Below, in pieces: positions 1 to 5,748 of a stretch of DNA of 8,109 nt (its first letter is position 1; the number at the start of each line of letters is the position of its first letter). The notes beneath the pieces were generated by a model that saw only the letters and a program-made list of their open reading frames with translations, was not told the origin of the DNA and searched no databases. This DNA is from Klebsiella pneumoniae. GTDB lineage: Bacteria > Pseudomonadota > Gammaproteobacteria > Ga0077536. The stretch lies in assembly GCA_945873015.1 (NCBI GenBank), contig CAMCBY010000170.1, positions 1 through 8,109 on the forward strand, written 5' to 3'. The position numbers and the translations under genes were made by a program.

Positions 1-347
1 AGCGAGCGGTCAGCGTGATATTCAATTTGCATGGCCTGGCCATGCACATCGTCATCATGGTCCGGGGTTTGTTTGAAGGTCGCCGGACGGCCTTCCAGAT
101 AGGCGTCCTTCATGTCCTTGTTCTCGGTGAAATTGACCCGCAAGCGGTCGCCGGTCATATGCATCGAGCCCTGATCGACAACCACATTGCCGACGTAGAC
201 CGTGGTGTGCTCCTCGTCGTCGAGTTCGGCGAAGTCGGCTTCTATCTGCACCGGTTGCTGAGCGTCTGTCGATAACGCGTGCACCGGCCCGGCGAACATC
301 GCCAGCACCAGGAGCGCGCTCTCAACTCTGCGGCTTGACGACTTCAT
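1..347 (-). CDS. lptA: LptA, periplasmic LPS-bridge protein (partial, 3' end beyond window)
   Basis: LptA polymerises head to tail with LptC and LptD to form the periplasmic bridge carrying lipopolysaccharide from the inner to the outer membrane. About 115 codons are present and the frame runs open off the left edge. Residues 1-24 look like a cleavable signal peptide: Arg at 6-7, a hydrophobic stretch ALLVLAMFAG, and a likely cut after VHA. The mature part starts QPVQIEAD, then VGNVVVDQGSMHMTGDRL, and EGRPATFKQ followed by HGQAMQIEY. These match the beta-jellyroll repeats of the OstA/LptA family, whose E. coli member has GNVIVTQG, GKPATFYQ and GHASQMHYE at equivalent places. The ATG at 347 lies inside the end of lptC (26-base overlap), with a modest AAGAG ribosome site upstream, so translational coupling is likely. 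In relatives lptB follows; it would lie outside the window. Identification is secure, start fairly secure. Confidence 0.93.
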   Translation of the reverse strand, partial: MKSSSRRVESALLVLAMFAGPVHALSTDAQQPVQIEADFAELDDEEHTTVYVGNVVVDQGSMHMTGDRLRVNFTENKDMKDAYLEGRPATFKQTPDHDDDVHGQAMQIEYHADRS

Positions 348-891
348 GTCTGGCTCTTACTTGATTCAATAATTCGAGGTGTTCATGCGCGAAATTGGCG
401 CGCATGCCGACGGAATGCGACACGGTCGCAGGCGCGATGATGGTGGTTGGCTGGGCGGACTCTGCATACTGTTCCTTCGGCAACACACGCAATTCCGAGG
501 TCAGCACCTGGAACACACGTTTGCCGGCCTTGTCCTGGCGCCAGATCTCGACCGGACCATGCAGCAGCACAACTTCGTTACCCGAACTCACCCAGCCACG
601 CTCGGCAACGACATGCCATGGCTCAACCGTGCCATTGTAAATCTCCAGGTGCGGGCTGGCCAATTGCGTGGAATCGTCATCGGGAAAATGCTCCAGACGC
701 TCGGCGCGCAGCACATTGGCGAGCTGGCCTTCGGCCCCCAGTGTGCGGCGGACCATGTTATCGATGTAATAGTCCGGTTGATGCATGCGGCGCGCGGCAG
801 CGTTGCGTTCCTCGAGCTCAAGTCGATGCAGCATCCAGAAGCTTGCGATGCTGAGCAACACCACCGCGAGCGTGGTGAGCCAGGCGTTCAT
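322..891 (-). CDS. lptC: LptC, inner-membrane-anchored LPS export protein
   Basis: LptC is the bitopic inner-membrane component of the LPS exporter. It receives LPS from LptB2FG and passes it to LptA. The 189-residue product matches the usual size (E. coli 191). It has one N-terminal membrane helix at about residues 3-21 (WLTTLAVVLLSIASFWML) and then a periplasmic domain. Family-like stretches are YYIDNMVRRTLGAEGQ (about 41-56), in which the YxxxN pattern is typical, HFPDDDSTQLASPHLEIYNG (68-87), and the strand-rich segment ending in QVLTSELRVLP (128-138). The frame stays open upstream of the chosen ATG through an Arg/Ala-rich stretch, but a membrane helix at the very N-terminus is the family norm, so this ATG is preferred. 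There is no good ribosome site; instead a perfect 14-base palindrome abuts the ATG. It overlaps lptA by 26 bases and follows kdsD after 70 bases, so all three are probably co-transcribed. Confidence 0.92.
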   Translation of the reverse strand: MNAWLTTLAVVLLSIASFWMLHRLELEERNAAARRMHQPDYYIDNMVRRTLGAEGQLANVLRAERLEHFPDDDSTQLASPHLEIYNGTVEPWHVVAERGWVSSGNEVVLLHGPVEIWRQDKAGKRVFQVLTSELRVLPKEQYAESAQPTTIIAPATVSHSVGMRANFAHEHLELLNQVRARHEVVKPQS

Positions 892-905
892 GGCACGCGC
901 GTGCC
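892..905. repeat. Perfect 14-bp palindrome touching the lptC start codon
   Basis: GGCACGCGCGTGCC is its own reverse complement and ends exactly at the base before the lptC ATG on the minus strand. As RNA it could form a 5-bp GC-rich stem around a GCGC loop where a ribosome site would normally be. It could equally be a dyad protein site, or chance in very GC-rich DNA. The palindrome is observed; any role is inference. Confidence 0.35.
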
Positions 906-961
906 CGCGCCGGCTGGCGAGCGCAGGCCGGGCGGCGGCGACACGACGGCGCGCTGCCGCA

Positions 962-2101
962 CTAGACGACCCGCGCCCTCAACAGATCGTGCATATTCAA
1001 TACGCCTATCAGGCGCTGGTCTTCAGCCACCACCAACAGCGCATTGATCTTGTGTTCCTGCATGAGGCGCAGCGCCTCGGCCGCCAGCAGATCGCGCGTG
1101 GCAGTCTTGCACCCGCGAGTCATGACATCCGCCATGCGCGCCGCGCGAATGTCGTGATTGCGTTCGAACACGCGGCGCAGATCGCCATCGGTGAACACTC
1201 CGACCAGAATTCCCGCCGCATCGACCACCGCCGTCAGACCGAGCCCTCGGCGCGTCATCTCGACCACCGCGTCAGCCACCGGTGCGTCCGGCCGCACCAT
1301 CGGCATATCGACCCCGGAGTGCATGAGGTCATCAATTTTCAACAGCCGCCGCCCGAGCGCGCCGCCAGGGTGGGCGCGGGCAAAATCGCGGGCGGTGAAA
1401 CCGCGCACCTGCAGCATCGCAATCGCGAGAGCATCACCCATCGCGAGCGCCGCGGTGGTACTGGAGGTCGGCGCGAGTCCGAGCGGACAGGCTTCTTCCT
1501 GGACATCGACCAGGATATGTACGTTGGCGCTGGTCGCGAGCGTCGAGAGTGCGTTGCCAGTGATACCAATCAAGGGCACGCCCAGGCGTTTGATCAGCGG
1601 CAACAGGGTGGTCAGTTCTTCGGTCTCACCGGAATTGGACAGCGCCAGCACGACATCGCTGGCGGTGATCATGCCCATGTCTCCATGGCAGGCTTCACCG
1701 GCGTGCACGAAGAAGGCCGGTGTGCCGGTGCTGGCGAGGGTGGCGGCTATTTTGCCGCCGATATGGCCGGACTTGCCCATGCCGAGCACTACCACCCGGC
1801 CGCTGCAATCGAGCATCGCGCGCACGGCAGCGACGAAACTCGCGTCGATCCGCGCAACCAGCGCCGCGACCGCGCGCGACTCAATTTCAAGCACCGCGCG
1901 GCCCATTTCCAGGAGTGCCGCAGTATCGGGCTCACGCTTGTTCGAGGGATGTTGGCTCAAGTTGTTATTGACCGCCGCCGGCGCGGCTTCGTTCAGAGTG
2001 ATGGGGACGGGCGCAACGCGTGGGGTTTCGGCCGACGGTTTCCTGCGGGGCGCGGATTCAACACCGCGCGAATAATGCCAGAAAGGCCGGGCTTTCGACA
2101 T
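962..2101 (-). CDS. kdsD: KdsD, D-arabinose 5-phosphate isomerase (SIS + two CBS domains)
   Basis: KdsD interconverts ribulose 5-phosphate and arabinose 5-phosphate, the first step towards Kdo of the LPS inner core, in the cytoplasm. In the 379-residue frame the SIS domain spans about 85-235, with GMGKSGHIG (107-115), SNSGETEE (155-162), EACPLGLAPTSSTT (203-216) and HPGGALGR (244-251). CBS domains follow at about 258-315 and 325-379, ending in the family-typical GVLNMHDLLRARVV. Aligning by eye with E. coli KdsD, the catalytic residues K59, E111, E152 and H193 correspond to K110, E162, E203 and H244 here, all conserved. The ATG at 2101 gives about 50 residues more than the 328-residue E. coli protein; this extension is Pro/Ala/Asn-rich and unlike the family. 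A TTG at 1960 would give 332 residues but lacks an obvious ribosome site, and the next Met (residue 66) would cut into the conserved first helix. Product certain, start uncertain. Probably the first gene of a kdsD-lptC-lptA unit. Confidence 0.93.
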   Translation of the reverse strand: MSKARPFWHYSRGVESAPRRKPSAETPRVAPVPITLNEAAPAAVNNNLSQHPSNKREPDTAALLEMGRAVLEIESRAVAALVARIDASFVAAVRAMLDCSGRVVVLGMGKSGHIGGKIAATLASTGTPAFFVHAGEACHGDMGMITASDVVLALSNSGETEELTTLLPLIKRLGVPLIGITGNALSTLATSANVHILVDVQEEACPLGLAPTSSTTAALAMGDALAIAMLQVRGFTARDFARAHPGGALGRRLLKIDDLMHSGVDMPMVRPDAPVADAVVEMTRRGLGLTAVVDAAGILVGVFTDGDLRRVFERNHDIRAARMADVMTRGCKTATRDLLAAEALRLMQEHKINALLVVAEDQRLIGVLNMHDLLRARVV

Positions 2102-2158
2102 CCGTTGCGCGCCTTACGCACTCTATAATCGGGCGGGTCGCTTCAGCCGAAACATGCC
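2102..2158. promoter_or_regulatory. Divergent promoter region between kdsD and murU
   Basis: This 57-base gap must serve the minus-strand kdsD cluster and plus-strand murU if both annotated starts are right. On the plus strand TATAAT at 2124-2129 is a perfect sigma-70-type -10 box, which would place a transcript start near 2136 and give murU a leader of about 23 bases. No convincing -35 hexamer lies 16-18 bases upstream and there is no TGn extended -10, so strength may depend on an activator. On the minus strand the same AT-rich patch reads GATTATAGAG, a weak -10 candidate for kdsD. The TATAAT is seen; promoter function is inferred. Confidence 0.45.
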
Positions 2159-2821
2159 GTGAAAGCCATGATACTTGCCGCCGGTCGCGGCCAACGTCTC
2201 GCTCCCCTGACCGACACCTTGCCTAAACCGCTGGTGGAAGTTGGCGGCAGCACACTTATCGAACGGCATATTGCTCGTCTCGCCGCTGCAGGCATGCGCG
2301 ACATCGTGATCAATGTCTCGCATCTTGGCGCGCTGATCGAGGCGCACCTCGGTGATGGTCGCGCTTACGGCGTCAACATTGCCTATTCGCGTGAACCCGA
2401 CGGGCCACTGGAAACCGGCGGTGGTATCGCGCGCGCTTTGCCTCTCATCGGCGACGATACGTTTGTCGTGGTGAACGCCGATATCTGGACGGACTTCGCT
2501 TTTGACTTTGCGTTTCGACCGCGCGGATCTGCCCATCTGGTCCTGATCGCCAATCCTCCCCATCATCCCCAAGGCGACTTCAACCTGCACGGTGACAGCG
2601 TGACGCGCGGCGCACCCCATGCCTGGACCTATGCGGGCATCGGCGTGTTCTCAGCCGCGCTGTTTCGCGATCACGGCAGCGACCATTTTCCGCTTGCGCC
2701 GCTGTTGTTCGAGCTCAGCGCCGCGGGACAATTGAGCGGTCAAATCCATCACGGACAGTGGTTCGACATCGGCACGATGGAACGTCTGGAAGGCGCGCGT
2801 GCGGCGCTCGCGGCGGGTTGA
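2159..2821 (+). CDS. murU: MurU-like N-acetylmuramate alpha-1-phosphate uridylyltransferase
   Basis: MurU joins UTP and MurNAc-1-phosphate to give UDP-MurNAc, the last step of the cytoplasmic recycling route that bypasses MurA/MurB and so fosfomycin. The 220-residue protein is one sugar-nucleotidyltransferase domain. It begins MKAMILAAGRGQRLAPLT and continues PKPLVEVGG (22-30, with the signature Lys23). LETGGGIARALPLIGDD (84-100) and VNADIWTDF (105-113, Asp108 a likely metal ligand) are followed by HLVLIANPPHHPQGDF and the C-terminal WFDIGTMERL (201-210). All closely match my recollection of Pseudomonas putida MurU (ETGGGIFKALPLLGD, NGDVWTDYDF, DNPGHHGRGDF, WVDVGTLERL). The GTG start at 2159 reproduces the family N-terminus MKAMILAAG; an ATG three codons later is an alternative. 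There is no clear ribosome site. A two-codon frame ATG-CCG-TGA at 2154-2162 overlaps the start codon. The usual partner kinase gene amgK is not adjacent. Other NTP-transferases (GlmU, HddC, mannose-1-P type) are less likely. Confidence 0.85.
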   Translation: MKAMILAAGRGQRLAPLTDTLPKPLVEVGGSTLIERHIARLAAAGMRDIVINVSHLGALIEAHLGDGRAYGVNIAYSREPDGPLETGGGIARALPLIGDDTFVVVNADIWTDFAFDFAFRPRGSAHLVLIANPPHHPQGDFNLHGDSVTRGAPHAWTYAGIGVFSAALFRDHGSDHFPLAPLLFELSAAGQLSGQIHHGQWFDIGTMERLEGARAALAAG

Positions 2822-2844
2822 CGCTCAATCGATAACCTACCCAT

Positions 2845-2861
2845 TTAGGGAGGTGTTAGGG
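2845..2861 (+). repeat. Direct repeat TTAGGG x2, 11 bases apart
   Basis: TTAGGG occurs at 2845-2850 and again at 2856-2861, one helical turn apart, and the second copy touches the candidate -35 box at 2862. This is the layout of a site where an activator contacts RNA polymerase from beside the -35 element. The two copies are observed; regulation is inference. Confidence 0.3.
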
Positions 2862-2890
2862 TTGACGGGGCGGATTTGAGCGGCCAAGAT
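2862..2890 (+). promoter_or_regulatory. Candidate sigma-70 promoter for the mltF-like gene
   Basis: TTGACG (2862-2867, five of six matches to the -35 consensus) is separated by exactly 17 bases from CAAGAT (2885-2890, a poor -10 with three of six matches). Transcription would start near 2897, about 90 bases before the gene. A good -35 with a poor -10 and nearby direct repeats could mean an activated promoter. It could also be chance. Confidence 0.35.
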
Positions 2891-2985
2891 GCGTCCGCGC
2901 ACCTACAAAAACACCCCAGGACGGCGCCCACAAACGGGCCCCGCATCCGAAGAAGCGCAGATGTTTTCAAACGAAGTCGTTCGCA

Positions 2986-5052
2986 ATGCAGTATCGCTCT
3001 CGCATGCATTGTCGGTGGGCCGCATGGCACCGGCATCGACCTTTCATCGCCGTCATGCTGACGCTGGCCGTGTTCTATGGCGCCAGTGCCAGCGCCGGCT
3101 CCGGTGATGAAAGCGCTCCTCCCCCCGTCCTCCGCGTTCTCAAACTCAAACAACAGGAAATCAATCTACCGCACCGGGACAGCGCCGGAGAGTTCGGCAT
3201 GCTCGCCGATTTCGCCCGCCGTCGCGGCATGGACATCGAGTGGATTGAGGCCGATCGCCCCGATCAGCTCTACAGCCGCCTGCGCCGCGGTGATGGCGAT
3301 GTGGTCGCGGCCGATCTGCCCCCCGAACAACTGCGCGACGGTGGCCTGCTGGCCAGCCGCTCGATGGGCTCGTTCCGCTATTTCGCGTATGGCCGCAAAC
3401 AGTTAGCGGTCAGCGACCCGCGTGGCTTGAAAGGCCTGCGCGTTGCGATCAGCACTGCCTCGCCGCTGTGGCCTTATTTTGAGCAACTACGCCGCGAGTT
3501 GCCGGGCATCGTGCCGGTGTTGATGCCCAATGGCACACCGCGCGAGACCTTGTTGGCGGGTGTCGCCGATGGTCATTTCGACGTCGCTATCGCGCCGGCC
3601 CGCGCCAACGAGAAGCCGCTGGCCGATCACTCGACCTTAAAAACCTTGTTCGAAGTATCCGACCAGACACCGGTGGTGTGGTACTTCGACGCCCAGCGCG
3701 CCGCCCTTCGTGACGCGCTCGACTCCTATATGCAGCGTTTCCATGCGGCGGTGCTGTCGCCGCAGGCCGATTATGGCGACCTGGCGGCGATCAAGAGTCG
3801 CGGCCTGCTGCGCGCCATCACCCGCATCGATGCGCAGAATTATTTTGTGCGTAATGGCCGCCCGGCAGGCTTTGAATACGAGATGGTGGAACTGTTCGCG
3901 CGTGAACACCGACTGCGCGTCGAATATCTGGTGGCGGATAACGATCAGCAGATGATGGAATGGCTGCGCAGCGGCGCTGGCGACGTCATCACCACTCGCG
4001 TGCGCGCCGCCGACCTCGAAGTCGACGCCGAGCTGACCCAGGCTCGCAGCTATTTCCATTCCGCCTCGGTGCTGGTCGGGCGTACCGGCAGCCAACTGCA
4101 TGCCCTCGAGGCTTTGGCCGGCAAACGCGTGGCGGTGTTCGGCAATACGGTCGAACACCGGGTCCTGTCGGAGTTGGTGGCGAGGGGTATCGCCGTGCAA
4201 CCGGTAGTGATCAATCCGGGCACCCCGCCGGCCTACCTCGCCGAGCAGCTCGAGAACTGGTCAGTGGACGCCGCGATTGTCGACGCCCATCTCATCCCCG
4301 ACCTGCGCGCCATGCATCCACTGCTGGAGGCTGGCATGTCGGTGCCCATCTCATATAACTACGCGTGGACCGCGCGCGCACAGAATGCCGGCCTGCTGCG
4401 CGCCATCGACGGTTTTGTGCGCAGTGCCTTCACTACCGATACCTATCAAATCCTGGCGCAGCGCTATTTCGACGAACCGCGCTTCTCTTATATCAATGCG
4501 CTCGCGCGTCTGTCGCCCTACGACAACCTGGTGCGTCACTACGCCGATACCTACGACTTCGACTGGCGCCTGATCGTGGCGCAGATGTATTTCGAGAGTC
4601 AGTTCAATCCCGGTGCGCGGTCGTCGGGGGGGGCGCTCGGGCTCATGCAACTGACCCGCGACACGGCGCGCGCGATGGGCGTCGCCAATCCCTTTGACCC
4701 GGACGCCGGGATCCGTGGCGGCGTACGTTATCTACATAAGCTGCGCGATCATTTCGAGGTGGACCTGCCGCCGCGCGAGCGCACCTGGTTTGCACTGGCG
4801 GCTTATAACGCCGGGCTGACGCGGGTCGACCTGGCGCGCGAACGGGCGGCAGCGGCCGGGCTCGATCCGACCCGCTGGTTCGGCAACGTGGAAACCATGA
4901 TGGGCCGTGAACCCAATCAGCGCGCAATGGGCCCCTATCGCGAGGCGGTCGATTACGTACGCGGCATCCGCTCGTTGTACAACACCTATAACCGTCAGCA
5001 CGAATCGCTGACCGCAGGACTCGAGCGGCGCCTGCCGCCGCCGCGCAGTTAA
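2986..5052 (+). CDS. mltF: MltF-like lytic transglycosylase with two solute-binding-type domains
   Basis: MltF enzymes cleave the MurNAc-GlcNAc bond of peptidoglycan, leaving 1,6-anhydro-MurNAc ends, and carry a ligand-binding module that regulates the catalytic domain. The protein has 688 residues. A signal peptide is at about 1-37: basic start, then FIAVMLTLAVFYGASASA; there is no lipobox Cys. A first SBP_bac_3-like module covers about 48-260, including LKGLRVAISTASPLW and VSDQTPVVWYF, which resembles E. coli MltF ITDEQPVTWF. A second such module covers about 268-497, including RNGRPAGFEYEMVELFA and LAGKRVAVFGNTVE. The SLT domain runs from about 505 to 660, with catalytic Glu537 in MYFESQFNP, GALGLMQLT (549-557), GIRGGVRYL (575-583) and ALAAYNAG (603-610), all at the expected places. 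E. coli MltF has 518 residues and one binding module, so this is about 170 longer. The start may be M1 or M7 (ATG at 3004); neither has a clear ribosome site, and the frame is closed upstream by a TGA at 2863. It lies downstream of murU on the same strand. Confidence 0.88.
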   Translation: MQYRSRMHCRWAAWHRHRPFIAVMLTLAVFYGASASAGSGDESAPPPVLRVLKLKQQEINLPHRDSAGEFGMLADFARRRGMDIEWIEADRPDQLYSRLRRGDGDVVAADLPPEQLRDGGLLASRSMGSFRYFAYGRKQLAVSDPRGLKGLRVAISTASPLWPYFEQLRRELPGIVPVLMPNGTPRETLLAGVADGHFDVAIAPARANEKPLADHSTLKTLFEVSDQTPVVWYFDAQRAALRDALDSYMQRFHAAVLSPQADYGDLAAIKSRGLLRAITRIDAQNYFVRNGRPAGFEYEMVELFAREHRLRVEYLVADNDQQMMEWLRSGAGDVITTRVRAADLEVDAELTQARSYFHSASVLVGRTGSQLHALEALAGKRVAVFGNTVEHRVLSELVARGIAVQPVVINPGTPPAYLAEQLENWSVDAAIVDAHLIPDLRAMHPLLEAGMSVPISYNYAWTARAQNAGLLRAIDGFVRSAFTTDTYQILAQRYFDEPRFSYINALARLSPYDNLVRHYADTYDFDWRLIVAQMYFESQFNPGARSSGGALGLMQLTRDTARAMGVANPFDPDAGIRGGVRYLHKLRDHFEVDLPPRERTWFALAAYNAGLTRVDLARERAAAAGLDPTRWFGNVETMMGREPNQRAMGPYREAVDYVRGIRSLYNTYNRQHESLTAGLERRLPPPRS
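5025..5041. other. GC-rich hairpin at the convergent mltF/queC ends
   Basis: GCGGCG (5025-5030) and CGCCGC (5036-5041) form a perfect 6-bp stem around a 5-base loop, inside the last codons of the mltF-like gene. On the queC transcript it lies 15 bases past the stop codon. No T run follows on either strand, so it is not a standard intrinsic terminator, though it could shield the queC mRNA end. The stem is observed; the role is inference, and such stems arise easily in Gly/Ala/Pro/Arg codons. Confidence 0.2.
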
Positions 5053-5059
5053 GGCTTAA
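5049..5059. repeat. 11-bp inverted repeat containing both convergent stop codons
   Basis: TTAAGGCTTAA is a perfect inverted repeat (TTAAG / CTTAA) with a single central base. It supplies the TAA of the mltF-like gene (5050-5052) on the plus strand and the TAA of queC (5058-5056) on the minus strand, leaving only GGC between the two genes. Confidence 0.4.
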
Positions 5060-5748
5060 AGCAGCGGTCGGTAGCGAGTCGGGTCGTCGATGCCGGCCGC
5101 GCGAAACCCCTCGTGGCGCAGGCGACAGGCATCGCAGGCGCCACAGGCGCGGCCATCGTTATCGCTCTGATAACAACTCACCGTCTGCGCGTAATCCAAG
5201 CCCAGCGACACACCGAGCTTGATGATGTCGGCCTTGGCCAGATGCTGCAGCGGTGTGCGCACATAAAATTCACGGCCCTCGATGCCGGCGCGGGTCGCGA
5301 GCCGCGCAAGGTGCTCAAAGGCGGCGATGAATTCCGGACGGCAATCGGGGTAGCCCGAATAATCAACCGCGTTGACGCCGATGTAGAGTTCATGGGCATC
5401 CAGCACTTCGCACCAGGCTAGACCCAATGACAGCATCACGGTATTGCGCGCCGGCACGTAGGTGCTGGGAATGCCGTCACTGGGGGAGGTTGGTATCTCG
5501 AGATCAGCGTCGGTCAGGGACGAGCCACCGAACTGGCCGACATCGACATGTACCACGCGGTGTTCAATCGCGCCCAGGGACACCGCGAGCCGCGCCGCGG
5601 CGTCGAGCTCGGCGCGATGGCGCTGGCCGTAATCGATGCTCAAGGCATAACACTCTCGGCCGTCGGCACGCGCCTGGGCCAACACCGTGGCGGAATCGAG
5701 GCCGCCCGACAACAGCACCACGGCGCGTTGTTCAGCGCCCTGGTTCAT
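5056..5748 (-). CDS. queC: QueC, 7-cyano-7-deazaguanine (preQ0) synthase
   Basis: QueC uses ATP and ammonia to turn 7-carboxy-7-deazaguanine into preQ0, the third enzymatic step of the queuosine pathway after QueD and QueE, in the cytoplasm. From the ATG at 5748 the protein has 230 residues, the normal family length. The ATP-pyrophosphatase P-loop SGGLDS is at 14-19 and is followed by LSIDYGQRHRAEL (37-49). Next come YVPARNTVML (97-106), GVNAVDYSGYPDCRPEF (124-140) and TPLQHLAKADI (165-175). The zinc-binding cysteines are Cys192, 202, 205 and 208 (ACGACDAC). The frame stays open upstream for 41 more codons, but that stretch is Cys/Arg-rich, overlaps queE extensively and resembles nothing in the family, so it is rejected. 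The chosen start overlaps the 3' end of queE by 17 bases, implying translational coupling. It converges on the mltF-like gene with three bases between stops. Confidence 0.96.
   Translation of the reverse strand: MNQGAEQRAVVLLSGGLDSATVLAQARADGRECYALSIDYGQRHRAELDAAARLAVSLGAIEHRVVHVDVGQFGGSSLTDADLEIPTSPSDGIPSTYVPARNTVMLSLGLAWCEVLDAHELYIGVNAVDYSGYPDCRPEFIAAFEHLARLATRAGIEGREFYVRTPLQHLAKADIIKLGVSLGLDYAQTVSCYQSDNDGRACGACDACRLRHEGFRAAGIDDPTRYRPLL

Larger units (their letters stand above)
2822..2985. other. Intergenic gap between murU and the mltF-like gene
   Basis: This gap is 164 bases long. No rho-independent terminator is visible after murU, since there is no stem followed by a T run. The left part holds two TTAGGG copies and a candidate promoter, described separately. 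A 72-codon frame beginning at 2889 crosses the gap into mltF, but nothing about its product supports it as a gene. Confidence 0.5.

Noticed and set aside
379..1047. 222-codon plus-strand frame across lptC
   Set aside because: Antisense shadow of lptC and the end of kdsD; no domain-like sequence.
785..2128. 447-codon open frame on the plus strand across kdsD
   Set aside because: It lies antisense to a gene with conserved catalytic residues. Its product is His/Arg/Gly-rich with no recognisable family, as expected from a GC-rich shadow frame.
2123..2620. 165-codon minus-strand frame across murU
   Set aside because: Antisense to a clearly conserved nucleotidyltransferase; composition is that of a shadow frame.
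2833..2854. Possible terminator stem after murU (ACCTACCC ... AGGGAGGT)
   Set aside because: Pairing is interrupted by mismatches and no T run follows.
2889..3107. Small frame before mltF as a leader peptide or small gene
   Set aside because: No ribosome site, no recognisable motif, and it overlaps the mltF signal-peptide region in another frame.
3637..4200. 187-codon minus-strand frame inside the mltF-like gene
   Set aside because: His/Gln/Arg-rich shadow of the binding modules; no family resemblance.
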